NCBI RefSeq assembly: GCF_947500065.1
Contig: NZ_CANMQT010000004.1
Span: 124,001-188,000 of the forward strand
Origin: an uncultured Aquimarina sp.
GTDB lineage: Bacteria > Bacteroidota > Bacteroidia > Flavobacteriales > Flavobacteriaceae
Reading direction: 5' to 3'
DNA length: 64,000 nucleotides
In this document: in pieces, positions 35,301-43,201 of the stretch
Position numbering within the stretch: the stretch's first letter is position 1
How the letters are laid out: the number at the start of each line of letters is the position of its first letter
Made by a program: the position numbers and the translations under genes
Notes under the pieces: generated by a model
Databases searched by the model: none
What the model saw: the letters and a program-made list of their open reading frames with translations, nothing else
What the model was told of the DNA's origin: nothing

Positions 35301-35385
35301 AGTTTTTATTTTTAGTATTTCGAATGATAAAAATCGCTACTATTTTCTATAAAAACCACCCTGTTTTCAGGTAAAATTAAACGGA

Positions 35386-36120
35386 TTAGTTTCGTCCTTT
35401 TTCATCTGGATACAACGAAGGTAATGGATCACTTTGCCAAAATTCTTTAGTATCAATATCGAGTATAGTGACTTTACCCTTAAAAGCAGCTCCTGTATCG
35501 ATATTCCATAGATTGTATGCTTTTATTGGTGTTTCTATTTTATAATCAGTAGTAGGTGTATGTCCAATATAAATTTCTTTGTAATGATTAAATCGTTTGG
35601 GAGAAGTAAGCATCTCTTCTAACGTTTTTTCTTCTACTTTATCGGCTAGTAAGGCTGCTTCCCAAAGCGTTCTATCCCAATAATAATTAGATTCGTACTC
35701 TTCTTTACCGACACCATGCATCGAGGTAAATCCAGCGTGGATGAAAAGTCTATTTTCTGCGTCTATATGATAATTCTGTAAATCTTCAAAAAACCGTTTA
35801 TGCGAATTATTGGCTAACAAACCTGATTGGATATAACTGTTCATTGTCTCTTTTCCTCCGTGAGCCAACCAAACTGGATTGGTAGCTCCTTTATCTAGCC
35901 ATAAACCGCACCATAAATCATGATTCCCTCTAATAAAAACACATTCATTGGATACTGAAAGATCTATTAATTTCTGTATGGTTTCTGCAGATTCACTCCA
36001 TCCATCGACATAATCTCCTAAGAAAATCAACTTGTCTTCTGGCGTAAGTTCTGCTCTTTCCAAAACCTGTATTAATGCTTTATAACCTCCATGAATATCT
36101 CCAATTACTAGTGTTCTCAT
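35386..36120 (-). CDS. PPP-family metallophosphoesterase
   Basis: Start at 36120 (MRTLVIGDIHGG), because an upstream in-frame codon at 36141 would overlap the previous gene and add seven unlike residues. The 244-residue protein has the metal-binding blocks GDIHG (about 7-11), GDYVDG (about 35-40), GNHD (about 67-70), a central 'HAGF' and 'GHTPTTDY', the complete PPP phosphatase / Ap4A hydrolase set. In this operon, plausible substrates are phosphorylated nucleotides or RNA ends produced around KptA, or protein phosphates; not decidable here. Last gene of the tight train, 4 bases from the glycohydrolase. Confidence 0.88.
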   Translation of the reverse strand: MRTLVIGDIHGGYKALIQVLERAELTPEDKLIFLGDYVDGWSESAETIQKLIDLSVSNECVFIRGNHDLWCGLWLDKGATNPVWLAHGGKETMNSYIQSGLLANNSHKRFFEDLQNYHIDAENRLFIHAGFTSMHGVGKEEYESNYYWDRTLWEAALLADKVEEKTLEEMLTSPKRFNHYKEIYIGHTPTTDYKIETPIKAYNLWNIDTGAAFKGKVTILDIDTKEFWQSDPLPSLYPDEKGRN

Positions 36121-36124
36121 TCTA

Positions 36125-37045
36125 TTACATTGTTTTAGCACCTAATTCCTCTACACGACAACTTAACCAATCATATTCAGGTAATTTCTTTAATTTTTCT
36201 TTGAATAACAGAGGCACCTTATTTATTCCTAAATAAGTTCCACAGATTTGCCCTGTAATAGAACAATTAGTATCCGTATCTCCTTCAGATTCTATGATCT
36301 CGTCAAAAATAAAACTGATATGATTATTTTTTATCTTACTAGCAGCAAAAATGCAAAAGGGAATTGAATTCACTACATAACCATCATTTCCATATTTTTT
36401 TGCAACTTCTTGTATTGAAATACTATTTTCTAAATCACTTAATTCTAAAATTCGTTCACGAACATTTGAAGAAGGAAGTTGATCCGCTACTAGTTTGAGT
36501 AAGCTGATATCATTTAACCAATTTCCATTTAGAATTGTTCTTATAGAAATAACAACCGCAAGCGCTCCAATATATGCTTCTGAGTTCTTATGTGTAATTG
36601 AACAGATGTCCTCAATTCTATTTCTTTTTATCTTATCAATAAAAGCTAAAGGCGCAATCCGCATAGCCGCTCCATTTCCTGCAGCATACTCGCCTCTTCT
36701 TCCTGTTTGACTCCAGTCTATACCTATCTGGAGTTCTTGAAAAGCTTTTAAAGTAGAAGCTCCTATTCCTCGAATTATTCCCTTTGAAAAATAATTCACA
36801 AAATACTTAGATAGTACTTCTGGTTTTAATTCCAAATCTTCTAACAACGCTTCACAAGTTATTATCGTTAATTGTGTATCATCAGTTATTCTCCATTCTG
36901 GTAATTTAAACTTTGGTTTCCCAAACGGATAGAAAGTTTTGTCATCCAATGGCTTTTTTGAAATATTTTCAAACCCACTTCCCATAGCATCACCAATTAC
37001 GCCCAAAAACATAGAACCTAGAAACTTTTCTTTTTTAGTAATCAT
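36125..37045 (-). CDS. ADP-ribosylglycohydrolase (DraG/ARH family), copy 1
   Basis: The 306-residue all-helical hydrolase has N-terminal 'GSMFLGVIGDAMGSGFE', the first Mg-binding motif 'RITDDTQLT' (T-D-D at 54-56) and the second 'EGDTDTNCSITG' (D256 and D258). It cleaves ADP-ribose from modified proteins, nucleic acids or small molecules such as O-acetyl-ADP-ribose; which one here is unknown. A second, divergent copy is at 43202. Four bases separate it from the phosphoesterase and 3 from the dioxygenase gene. Confidence 0.93.
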   Translation of the reverse strand: MITKKEKFLGSMFLGVIGDAMGSGFENISKKPLDDKTFYPFGKPKFKLPEWRITDDTQLTIITCEALLEDLELKPEVLSKYFVNYFSKGIIRGIGASTLKAFQELQIGIDWSQTGRRGEYAAGNGAAMRIAPLAFIDKIKRNRIEDICSITHKNSEAYIGALAVVISIRTILNGNWLNDISLLKLVADQLPSSNVRERILELSDLENSISIQEVAKKYGNDGYVVNSIPFCIFAASKIKNNHISFIFDEIIESEGDTDTNCSITGQICGTYLGINKVPLLFKEKLKKLPEYDWLSCRVEELGAKTM

Positions 37046-37048
37046 ACT

Positions 37049-37597
37049 TTAATCTAGACGATACATTATATCAGTTCTTAATACATATTTTGTTCCTGAT
37101 AAGATAGGTTTTCCTTCGTGACGCAATGGATGGTGAAACAATAGTGCTTCTCCTAATTTTGGTATAATTGTAACTCCTTCTTCAAAATAGGTTTCACCTC
37201 CTACAAAATCGTCATTTAAGTATATAAGAAATGAGAAGAAACTACATTCCTTCTCATTTCGTTTATAACTACCGTCTCGATGCATTTTAAATCGTTGCCC
37301 GTCTTCATACTTATAAATGCGAAACATTTCATTAAGGCCATTCGCTTTATAAACCCCAAAATTCTGTACCACATAAGGTTCTAATTGTTTCCATATCTTA
37401 TCCGCTAACAATTGATCTTTGAACATAATTCGCTGATTGTTGCGAACTCCTTTTACCATCACTTGTCTACCATCAATAGAGACTTTAGCCTCTTCGAATG
37501 AAACCTGTTCTCCTTTCTCTATGAAATGATCACACATTTCTTTTGAAAGAAAATCTTCAATTAAAAATATTTCAGGATGTAGTACTTTCTTGGTCAT
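37049..37597 (-). CDS. 2-oxoglutarate/Fe(II)-dependent dioxygenase (prolyl-4-hydroxylase-like)
   Basis: The 182-residue protein is a double-stranded beta-helix oxygenase. The iron triad is H-x-D in 'FKMHRDGSYKRNEKEC' and the distal His in 'LLFHHPLRHEG', with the 2OG-binding basic residue after it ('KYVLRTDIMY'). 'FVGGETYFEEG' is a family landmark. Related proteins hydroxylate proline or other residues. Its placement among ADP-ribose genes is unusual. Removal of an oxidisable modification or modification of a translation factor are guesses only. Confidence 0.85.
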   Translation of the reverse strand: MTKKVLHPEIFLIEDFLSKEMCDHFIEKGEQVSFEEAKVSIDGRQVMVKGVRNNQRIMFKDQLLADKIWKQLEPYVVQNFGVYKANGLNEMFRIYKYEDGQRFKMHRDGSYKRNEKECSFFSFLIYLNDDFVGGETYFEEGVTIIPKLGEALLFHHPLRHEGKPILSGTKYVLRTDIMYRLD

Positions 37598-37602
37598 TAC
37601 TT

Positions 37603-38148
37603 TTACTTTTTAAACTCGATATACTCTGGAGCAACTGTATCGGTTAACCAGACTCCATTATCGGATTGATAAAATTCAATACCGTTACGATGCATATCTC
37701 CCGATCGAACCGTTAGTATGATCGGTACTCCTCTTCTGGAACCTACCTTCATTGCTGTTTCTAGTTCTTCGCTAAGATGTACATGATGTCGGCTCATTTT
37801 TAGTAAGCCTTTTCTTCGTATATCTTCTCTGAATTTCCCTACTGTTCCGTGATATAAAAATTCTGGTGGCTGAACAGTTGTATACTCCAAATCAACTTCT
37901 ATAGAATGTCCCTGATTTGCTCTGATTTTCGTTTCGTCATCATTGAATGCAAAACGTTTTTTGTCATTGGTAGCAACAACTTCTTTTAGCGTTTCTATAT
38001 TCAGTTTATTACGATATTTATTCGCTTTGCTTATTAATTCGCTTACATCTGCCCAACCGTTTTCATCTAATTGCAATCCTATTTTTCCTGGATTGTGCCT
38101 TAGGATAAGGCTTAAAAATTTACTTATTTGTTTAGTATTTGTTTTCAT
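37603..38148 (-). CDS. kptA: RNA 2'-phosphotransferase (Tpt1/KptA)
   Basis: Transfers an internal RNA 2'-phosphate to NAD+, releasing nicotinamide and ADP-ribose 1''-2''-cyclic phosphate. The start at 38148 gives 181 residues beginning MKTNTKQISKFLSLILRHNP, with the Tpt1 'LRHxP' Arg-His. A GTG at 38166 lies inside a dispersed repeat and is unlikely. Further blocks: 'DENGWADVSELI', 'RANQGHS', 'FLYHGT', 'HHVHLSEELETAMKVGSRRG' and 'FYQSDNGVWLTD'. It consumes NAD+ and creates products that macro domains can process, linking it to the rest of the locus. Confidence 0.95.
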   Translation of the reverse strand: MKTNTKQISKFLSLILRHNPGKIGLQLDENGWADVSELISKANKYRNKLNIETLKEVVATNDKKRFAFNDDETKIRANQGHSIEVDLEYTTVQPPEFLYHGTVGKFREDIRRKGLLKMSRHHVHLSEELETAMKVGSRRGVPIILTVRSGDMHRNGIEFYQSDNGVWLTDTVAPEYIEFKK

Positions 38149-38163
38149 TTTTGTTTCTTTTGG

Positions 38164-38196
38164 CACTCTGAACTTTTCGAAGGGCCCAGCGTGACA
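38164..38196. repeat. Remnant of a dispersed flavobacterial palindromic repeat
   Basis: CACTCTGAACTTTTCGAAGG followed by GCCCAGCGTGACA resembles a short dispersed element often found between genes in Flavobacteriia (recalled pattern, not searched). It fills the gap between kptA and the crystallin-J1-like gene, showing where the kptA start cannot be. Confidence 0.4.
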
Positions 38197-38198
38197 CT

Positions 38199-38618
38199 TT
38201 AACTCAATTCCTGAGTTTTATTTATTATTCTTTTTAATTCTTCATTTCCAGGAGGAGTATATTTCTTTCCAAAATATACTTTTGTCATCCTGATTTCTCC
38301 AACAATATGGTTATTAAAATCTTCTAATTCTTCTGCCGGAATCCATAGCTCATTATGAGTTGGGCCTCCTACATTTTCCACTTTATATTTTTTAACAAAC
38401 GATTCTTCTATATCGAAAGCGGTTACAAAACCTGAATATCCAGATCCTTCATCATCCAAGTTCCATTTGGTTGCTATTTCTATCGCATATGCTTCATTCA
38501 TCACAGGATAGAAAATAGGTTGCCAACTCAATCGCGGAGGAAAATATGTCCATCCACCTGCATGAATTAACTCTAGTTCTTTTAATCCTACAGGTCTATA
38601 TAATGTTGTTGTTTTCAT
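38199..38618 (-). CDS. ADP-ribosylation/crystallin-J1-annotated family protein
   Basis: The 139-residue protein has 'TLYRPVGLKELELI', 'FPPRLSWQPIFYPV', 'YAIEIATKWN', 'GYSGFVTAFDI' and 'HNELWIPAEELEDFNNHIVG'. These are landmarks of a small widespread family that databases name 'ADP-ribosylation/crystallin J1'. I recognise the family but know no demonstrated activity. The conserved YRPVG and HxELWIP blocks look like a ligand pocket. Three bases separate it from the DUF1152 gene, so it belongs to the operon. Confidence 0.75.
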   Translation of the reverse strand: MKTTTLYRPVGLKELELIHAGGWTYFPPRLSWQPIFYPVMNEAYAIEIATKWNLDDEGSGYSGFVTAFDIEESFVKKYKVENVGGPTHNELWIPAEELEDFNNHIVGEIRMTKVYFGKKYTPPGNEELKRIINKTQELS

Positions 38619-38620
38619 TT

Positions 38621-39583
38621 CTAAATTGGTATCTGTCTCTTTTCTCTATAATCATCTAAATTTGCTCTATATTCAGACAATTTAGCCGTAAACTCTACTA
38701 CCGTATTTGTATTTTTTATATTGTCATAATATTTATTCTTCTTCATAACCTTTTCTAGTTCAAAACACCAATAGATGGTCATTAATGGATTAATCCATAA
38801 CTCACTCCCTTTTGTTCTATTGGTTCTATGATAGTTACCGTAATTCCCTTCTAAAGCACTAATGATAGAATTAGAGACAATACTTTCCATTCCTTTCATT
38901 TTACTGTCTACAAAATCGATGGCTTCTTTATATTTCTGTCCTTCGGGCATTGTGTTTAGTACTTGAAAAGATCCTAAATATGCTTTCTCTTGATCCAATT
39001 CTGCCAAGTTTTCTAAAAATCTATAATGTGAAACTCCATGAAAATGATCTACTCCAAACCCAACACTTACTAAAAGTTTCTTATCTACATTCGTCTGAAA
39101 AGCTGCCGCCATAGAACAAATATCTTCTTGCGGAGTTCCTAGGCCTTCCTCATCACCAAACATTAAACAATCAGTTCCACCATCCACTAAGACCAATGTA
39201 TCTATTTCGTGTTTATCTACTAAAAACTGATATGCATCTTTAAGTGGTTGGACCGCTATTCTTTCAAAAGCGTAAATATCCACTAAAACTCCTTGAGATT
39301 GAAACCATAACTTAAGATACTTCTCTGGAAAATATGCTGGTATCGTATACACCTGATCTCCAGATCTTATTTTGTAACAAAAAGGAAATACGGATTCTGA
39401 ATTAGTATCATTTAATCTCGTAAACGAATAATTAGCTATAGTTACTTTTTTACCTTGCTTTATCAAACTAAAATACAATGGCAAAGCAGCGTAAATGTCA
39501 AAGCCTCCACCCATTCCTGCCAACAATACATTATTGCTTTCTTCTACTTCCTGAAAAAAAGGTATTTTATCTAGTGTATACAT
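38621..39583 (-). CDS. DUF1152-family protein
   Basis: The 320-residue protein begins with a glycine-rich nucleotide-binding-like loop ('NVLLAGMGGGFDIYAALPLYF', about residues 19-39) and a following strand 'KVTIANYSF'. A second conserved acidic block is 'LVLVDGGTDCLMFGDEEGLGTP' region (about 131-150), then 'VGFGVDHFHGVSH'. These match DUF1152, a Rossmann-like family of unknown function. Location between macro-domain and crystallin-J1-like genes suggests a nucleotide or ADP-ribose-derived substrate (inference). Confidence 0.8.
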   Translation of the reverse strand: MYTLDKIPFFQEVEESNNVLLAGMGGGFDIYAALPLYFSLIKQGKKVTIANYSFTRLNDTNSESVFPFCYKIRSGDQVYTIPAYFPEKYLKLWFQSQGVLVDIYAFERIAVQPLKDAYQFLVDKHEIDTLVLVDGGTDCLMFGDEEGLGTPQEDICSMAAAFQTNVDKKLLVSVGFGVDHFHGVSHYRFLENLAELDQEKAYLGSFQVLNTMPEGQKYKEAIDFVDSKMKGMESIVSNSIISALEGNYGNYHRTNRTKGSELWINPLMTIYWCFELEKVMKKNKYYDNIKNTNTVVEFTAKLSEYRANLDDYREKRQIPI

Positions 39584-39590
39584 AGTTTTA

Positions 39591-40103
39591 TTATTTTATC
39601 CTTAACAATTTATCATATAGCTTATAATTCTCCTCATCAAAGCAAACAAAAATCACCTCTTCTATTTCATCTGAATTAAAGTCATTAACCGTTTCAATAG
39701 CAATTTTGGCGGCTAGCTCTTTAGGGAACTTATAGATTCCTGTACTGATGTTGGGAAAAGCAATTGTTCTTACTCCATTATCCATCGCTAATTGCAATGA
39801 ATTGACATAACAACTTCTCAATAGCTCTTCTTTTATTTTTCCTCCAGTATTCCATACAGGTCCAACGGTGTGGATTACATATTCAGCAGGAAGATTTCCT
39901 GCAGTAGTAATCACCGCTTCATCTGGATTACATTTTCCTTGAGCAACTCTAACTTTTCTACAAGCTTCTAAAATTTCAGAACCGCCTTTTCTATGAATTG
40001 CTCCATCCACTCCTCCTCCACCTAACAAAGAAGTATTAGCCGCATTGACAATAGCTTCTACTTTTATAGTAGTAATATCAGATTGAAGTAGTTTTAGTTT
40101 CAT
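39591..40103 (-). CDS. Macro-domain protein, O-acetyl-ADP-ribose deacetylase type (MacroD/YmdB-like)
   Basis: Binds ADP-ribose and hydrolyses O-acetyl-ADP-ribose or mono-ADP-ribosyl esters. The 170-residue single domain has '[21 protein letters not shown]' region (catalytic-loop Asn and GGGVDGAIH, about 18-37) and '[12 protein letters not shown]' (about 116-127, diphosphate loop). Both are complete MacroD signatures. Length is standard. It lies 8 bases from DUF1152 and 20 from NADAR in the train. Confidence 0.95.
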   Translation of the reverse strand: MKLKLLQSDITTIKVEAIVNAANTSLLGGGGVDGAIHRKGGSEILEACRKVRVAQGKCNPDEAVITTAGNLPAEYVIHTVGPVWNTGGKIKEELLRSCYVNSLQLAMDNGVRTIAFPNISTGIYKFPKELAAKIAIETVNDFNSDEIEEVIFVCFDEENYKLYDKLLRIK

Positions 40104-40122
40104 TTTCTACAGAAATTTATAT

Positions 40123-40563
40123 TTACACGCTTCGCAATTTGCTTCTAACTTTCATTAAAATTTTACCTAATTTATTTTTTCCTTTACCATCGCCACCATC
40201 TCCCCAATAAGTATCATTCTCAGTATGTTCAATGATTTTAGCATGATTAGTCTTAATCAGTAAATCTGTTAATTCAGAATATTGAGTAAACTTGGCAAAA
40301 ACAGCATCATACATGATATTATCTTTAATACGATCCCAGTTCTTTTTTATTTTCATCTTTCTTGATCTCCCTAGTTCAGCTGCTTTCATTGGCGAACGAC
40401 TCTTTCTAATTTTATCTTTATAGGAATTGTTCTCAAACTTTTGTGCTTGAAAGTAATGTTCCGTAGTTGGCCAAATTTCACCATCTATCCTTATTGGATA
40501 TAATGCGAAATTCGAAAACTCACCCCAATTACCTTTTTCACTATAAAACTTAATTTCTTCCAT
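40123..40563 (-). CDS. NADAR-family ADP-ribose N-glycosidase-like protein (YbiA-like)
   Basis: The 146-residue protein has the NADAR landmarks: 'GEFSNFALYPI' (about 14-24), 'WPTTEHYFQAQKF' (31-43), 'ELGRSRKMKIKKNW', 'KFTQYSELTDLL', and the C-terminal 'WGDGGDGKGKNKLGKILM'. NADAR enzymes act on NAD-derived ADP-ribose linkages; some remove ADP-ribose from guanine in DNA and others act in riboflavin-related damage control. It appears intact, unlike the second NADAR gene at 42569. Confidence 0.92.
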   Translation of the reverse strand: MEEIKFYSEKGNWGEFSNFALYPIRIDGEIWPTTEHYFQAQKFENNSYKDKIRKSRSPMKAAELGRSRKMKIKKNWDRIKDNIMYDAVFAKFTQYSELTDLLIKTNHAKIIEHTENDTYWGDGGDGKGKNKLGKILMKVRSKLRSV

Positions 40564-40614
40564 TTCTTATATCAATAATTTCTAATTGTACATAGCCTTT
40601 CTTATTAAAAAAAC

Positions 40615-41091
40615 TCAATCAAAATCATATACATAAACATCCAAATCCTCAGTCAATAAAGTCTGTTCTATCAAAGGTTCTATTTCCGTCCATTTCCCTC
40701 CAGCTAATCCACAACCTATTCTTGGCATATGAATACTAGCATCTAATCGTTGAGCTTCTATAGCTATTTTTTCTAAACAAGTTTTTACCGCTTCATATCT
40801 AATAGGTACACCTTTGCTTCCTGTTTTTATTCCTTGTTGAGCAATCATATTTCCCACATATTTATCATTAGAAACTTGTATTACCTGAGTTGCTCCAAGC
40901 TCAAAATCATTTTTAGCACGATTTCGATGCCATTCTCTATATGCTTTTTCAGGTTCCGGCCATCTTTTAGATATTGCTACCACAAAACCTTTTCCCCAGC
41001 CTCCGATATTATTGCATATATGCACAATGATCTTAGTACCTTTGGCTTGCGGTACTGTAGCATCTCCTTTTATATAAGTTATTTGTTTCAT
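40615..41091 (-). CDS. Macro-domain protein, ALC1/TARG1/Poa1-like
   Basis: The 158-residue protein has 'YIKGDATVPQA', 'HICNNIGGWGKGFVVAISKRW' region (about 28-48) and 'MPRIGCGLAGGKWTEIEPLI', the pattern of the ALC1-like macro class. Members remove ADP-ribose from glutamate or from thymidine/guanine, or dephosphorylate ADP-ribose 1''-phosphate (Poa1). The latter would fit well downstream of KptA in the same operon. The exact activity cannot be read from sequence. Confidence 0.93.
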   Translation of the reverse strand: MKQITYIKGDATVPQAKGTKIIVHICNNIGGWGKGFVVAISKRWPEPEKAYREWHRNRAKNDFELGATQVIQVSNDKYVGNMIAQQGIKTGSKGVPIRYEAVKTCLEKIAIEAQRLDASIHMPRIGCGLAGGKWTEIEPLIEQTLLTEDLDVYVYDFD

Positions 41092-41102
41092 CTTTGTTTC
41101 GT

Positions 41103-41696
41103 TTACCTAATCCCTATTCTTCGTTTTGTATCATCCGGAACTTCATATATTTTTTCTCCAGGCACTAATCTTTTAGCTTCCTTATATTTCCCTTCTTTTA
41201 GTAATAATCGAATTTTCTTTGTCAATGGAGTTAAGTCGGTTATTTCCTGTATCCATTCTTCATTATATTCTTTTATTAAATCTCTACCAATACCCACCTG
41301 AATAGATCTTACTTGCATCTTAGCTCCTTTTAAAGTTCTTTCTGGATCCCATTGAATATGAACTTTTGCATTCTGAAATTCCTTATTCCATAAAGCTCCG
41401 CTTTTATAAATTGCTTTATCCGGATCTGTTAGTACTCCTATTGATAAAGCTTTTTCCCAATGGGCTCTCTTTATTTTTATTCCAAGGATATACTCTTGAT
41501 TGGATTTTGTTCCCCAATTACTTCGCTCCATTAACCATAAATACGATGGTTTAATCCAAGTCATTCGATTAAAAGAAAAAGGTGATTCGAACTTATTATT
41601 CTTGATAGCAGGCAACGCAATGGATTTGCCATATGCTTGATATACAGTAACTGTCTCTCTATTATAATCTGCTCTTATTTCTTGAATCATTCCCAT
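41103..41696 (-). CDS. DUF4291-family protein
   Basis: The 197-residue protein has 'EIRADYNRETVTVYQAYGKSIA', 'FSFNRMTWIKPSYLWLMERSNWGTK' and 'QEYILGIKIKRAHWEKAL' (each quoted block is part of the family pattern), which I recognise as DUF4291. Activity is unknown. Conserved Tyr/Gln/Trp/Arg residues in the first half look catalytic or ligand-binding, reminiscent of ADP-ribosyltransferase-like folds, but this is speculation. It is 11 bases from the macro gene and 21 from PARG in the train. Confidence 0.8.
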   Translation of the reverse strand: MGMIQEIRADYNRETVTVYQAYGKSIALPAIKNNKFESPFSFNRMTWIKPSYLWLMERSNWGTKSNQEYILGIKIKRAHWEKALSIGVLTDPDKAIYKSGALWNKEFQNAKVHIQWDPERTLKGAKMQVRSIQVGIGRDLIKEYNEEWIQEITDLTPLTKKIRLLLKEGKYKEAKRLVPGEKIYEVPDDTKRRIGIR

Positions 41697-41717
41697 TCCT
41701 ACAAAATTCTTTTAATT

Positions 41718-42545
41718 TCATTTCTCAAATTCATTTTGAAAAGCTTCTATATACTTTTTACTTTTTGCATAAATTGCAAAAACTACTTTCTCAAATACTC
41801 CTCTATACTTTCCTTTTAATAACTCTGAAAACAGTCTCGCTATCATTTTAGGATCATTCTGAAATACTCCACATCCCCAAGCTCCTAAAATCAAAGTTTT
41901 ATGATTATTTGCCGCAGAAAGTATTAACAGCTTATCAATTCTTACTCTCATTATATCTTCAATCTCGGAAACTTTATCAGCCTCAAATCTTTTAACTACT
42001 CCCATATTAACAGCTGCAGCTGTAATTATTGAACTTACTATTGGTTCATCAAATAACGCTCCTTTATCATTTCGTAGAATCGGAACTTTAGGGCTATAAA
42101 TCATGCCATCTGTATAAATACATGATTTCATTGCTCTATGCGTTTCATAAAATTCTATGGCTGATAGTTGACATGGATATAATCCCGAAGATCTAGCTAT
42201 ACTTTCTTCCTGAGCTTGTGCTCCATTAAAAAAACCTCCTCCAGGATTTTTAGCAGAAGCAAAATTTAAACACATAGGATTTGTGTATCCCGCTGATATT
42301 AATCTTTGAATACTGCTAATGGTTGTTTCTTCTACAACTTCAAAAATTGTTTTGTGTATCGACTTTAATTGAAGAGAATACAAAATATCATCCAGTTCAC
42401 CCGAAGAATGATACATTGTTCCATTTACAGCTTCCTCTTGTATCTTACGAATATATATTTTTTCGTTATTTTGATTAATATATAGTCCTTTATTTACGAT
42501 TTTTAAAGTTTCCTTTGCTGTTATTTTACGTAATGTCTTTTGCAT
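41718..42545 (-). CDS. Bacterial-type poly(ADP-ribose) glycohydrolase (TIGR02452/DUF2263)
   Basis: Hydrolyses the ribose-ribose bond of poly(ADP-ribose), or ADP-ribose at chain ends. The 275-residue protein has the PARG catalytic signature GGG-x7-QEE: GGG at 102-104 in 'SAKNPGGGFFNGAQ' and QEE at 112-114, preceded by 'CLNFAS'. The C-terminal 'LILGAWGCGVFQNDP' is the macro-type diphosphate loop. N-terminal helices are standard for the microbial class. No poly- or mono-ADP-ribosyltransferase was found in the window, so the writer of the modification is not visible. Confidence 0.93.
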   Translation of the reverse strand: MQKTLRKITAKETLKIVNKGLYINQNNEKIYIRKIQEEAVNGTMYHSSGELDDILYSLQLKSIHKTIFEVVEETTISSIQRLISAGYTNPMCLNFASAKNPGGGFFNGAQAQEESIARSSGLYPCQLSAIEFYETHRAMKSCIYTDGMIYSPKVPILRNDKGALFDEPIVSSIITAAAVNMGVVKRFEADKVSEIEDIMRVRIDKLLILSAANNHKTLILGAWGCGVFQNDPKMIARLFSELLKGKYRGVFEKVVFAIYAKSKKYIEAFQNEFEK

Positions 42546-42568
42546 TTTTTTTAATCTTTAAGCGTCCT

Positions 42569-43117
42569 TTATGGACTTAGCATATCCCTCACTTCCATCA
42601 AAGCAAAACCTAATAGGTTCTGCCCTCTCCATAAATTTGGGTTTTGTGCTTTTTCGTTAGCTTGTCCCATTCCGATTCCCCATATGCGATATCTTGGACT
42701 AGCTTCTACAATAATTCTTTTCTTTGTATTCAACAAAAACTGTTTCTGTTCTTCATGCTGAGAGAACTTATGATAGTTTCCTTGTTTTACAATCTCATAT
42801 TTATGAGTATCCCATATTTTAGGGTCAAAGTTTTTAACCTTTCTACCTAGCTGCTTAGCTTCCATTGGTTGATTACAGTCAATAATCTCTTTCAAAATTA
42901 GAGAGTCTTCAAACAATCTGGCTTTTTCAGCCATCATCCAATGCTCTGCTGTTTTGTAGATAATTCCTTCCACTTCGAAGGATTGATTCCACTATTGACT
43001 AAAACAGCTTTTACCAATACTTCCATCTTTATTAGGAGTATGTCCCCAGAAGAATAAGTATTTTAAACTTTTTCCTCTATTGAATTGTTCCTGTATATAT
43101 TGTAATGTATATTTCAT
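42569..43117 (-). pseudogene. NADAR-family gene interrupted by an in-frame TAG at codon 42
   Basis: Reading from the ATG at 43117 gives MKYTLQYIQEQFNRGKSLKY..., a normal NADAR N-terminus, up to ...KSCFSQ. Codon 42 is then TAG (42994-42992), where the family has Trp (SQWW). The same frame continues without another stop: W-N-Q-S-F-E-V-E-G-I-I-Y-K-T-A-E-H-W-M-M..., through 'WRGQNLLGFALMEVR', to residue 182. A single TGG-to-TAG change explains it. A GTG at codon 49 (42973) could restart a 134-residue fragment lacking the first strand. Either a recent pseudogene, a sequencing error or readthrough. Confidence 0.88.
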
Positions 43118-43201
43118 TATTTCTTTTATTCATCAATTACCTTGTTCTCGATACATTTTGTATTCATTTCATTACTACAAAACACTCGAACAGACGTATA
43201 A

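Noticed and set aside
42569..42973. A free-standing 134-residue NADAR protein from a GTG start
   Set aside because: The upstream frame encodes a normal NADAR N-terminus broken only by one TAG, so this is better treated as the 3' part of an interrupted gene.
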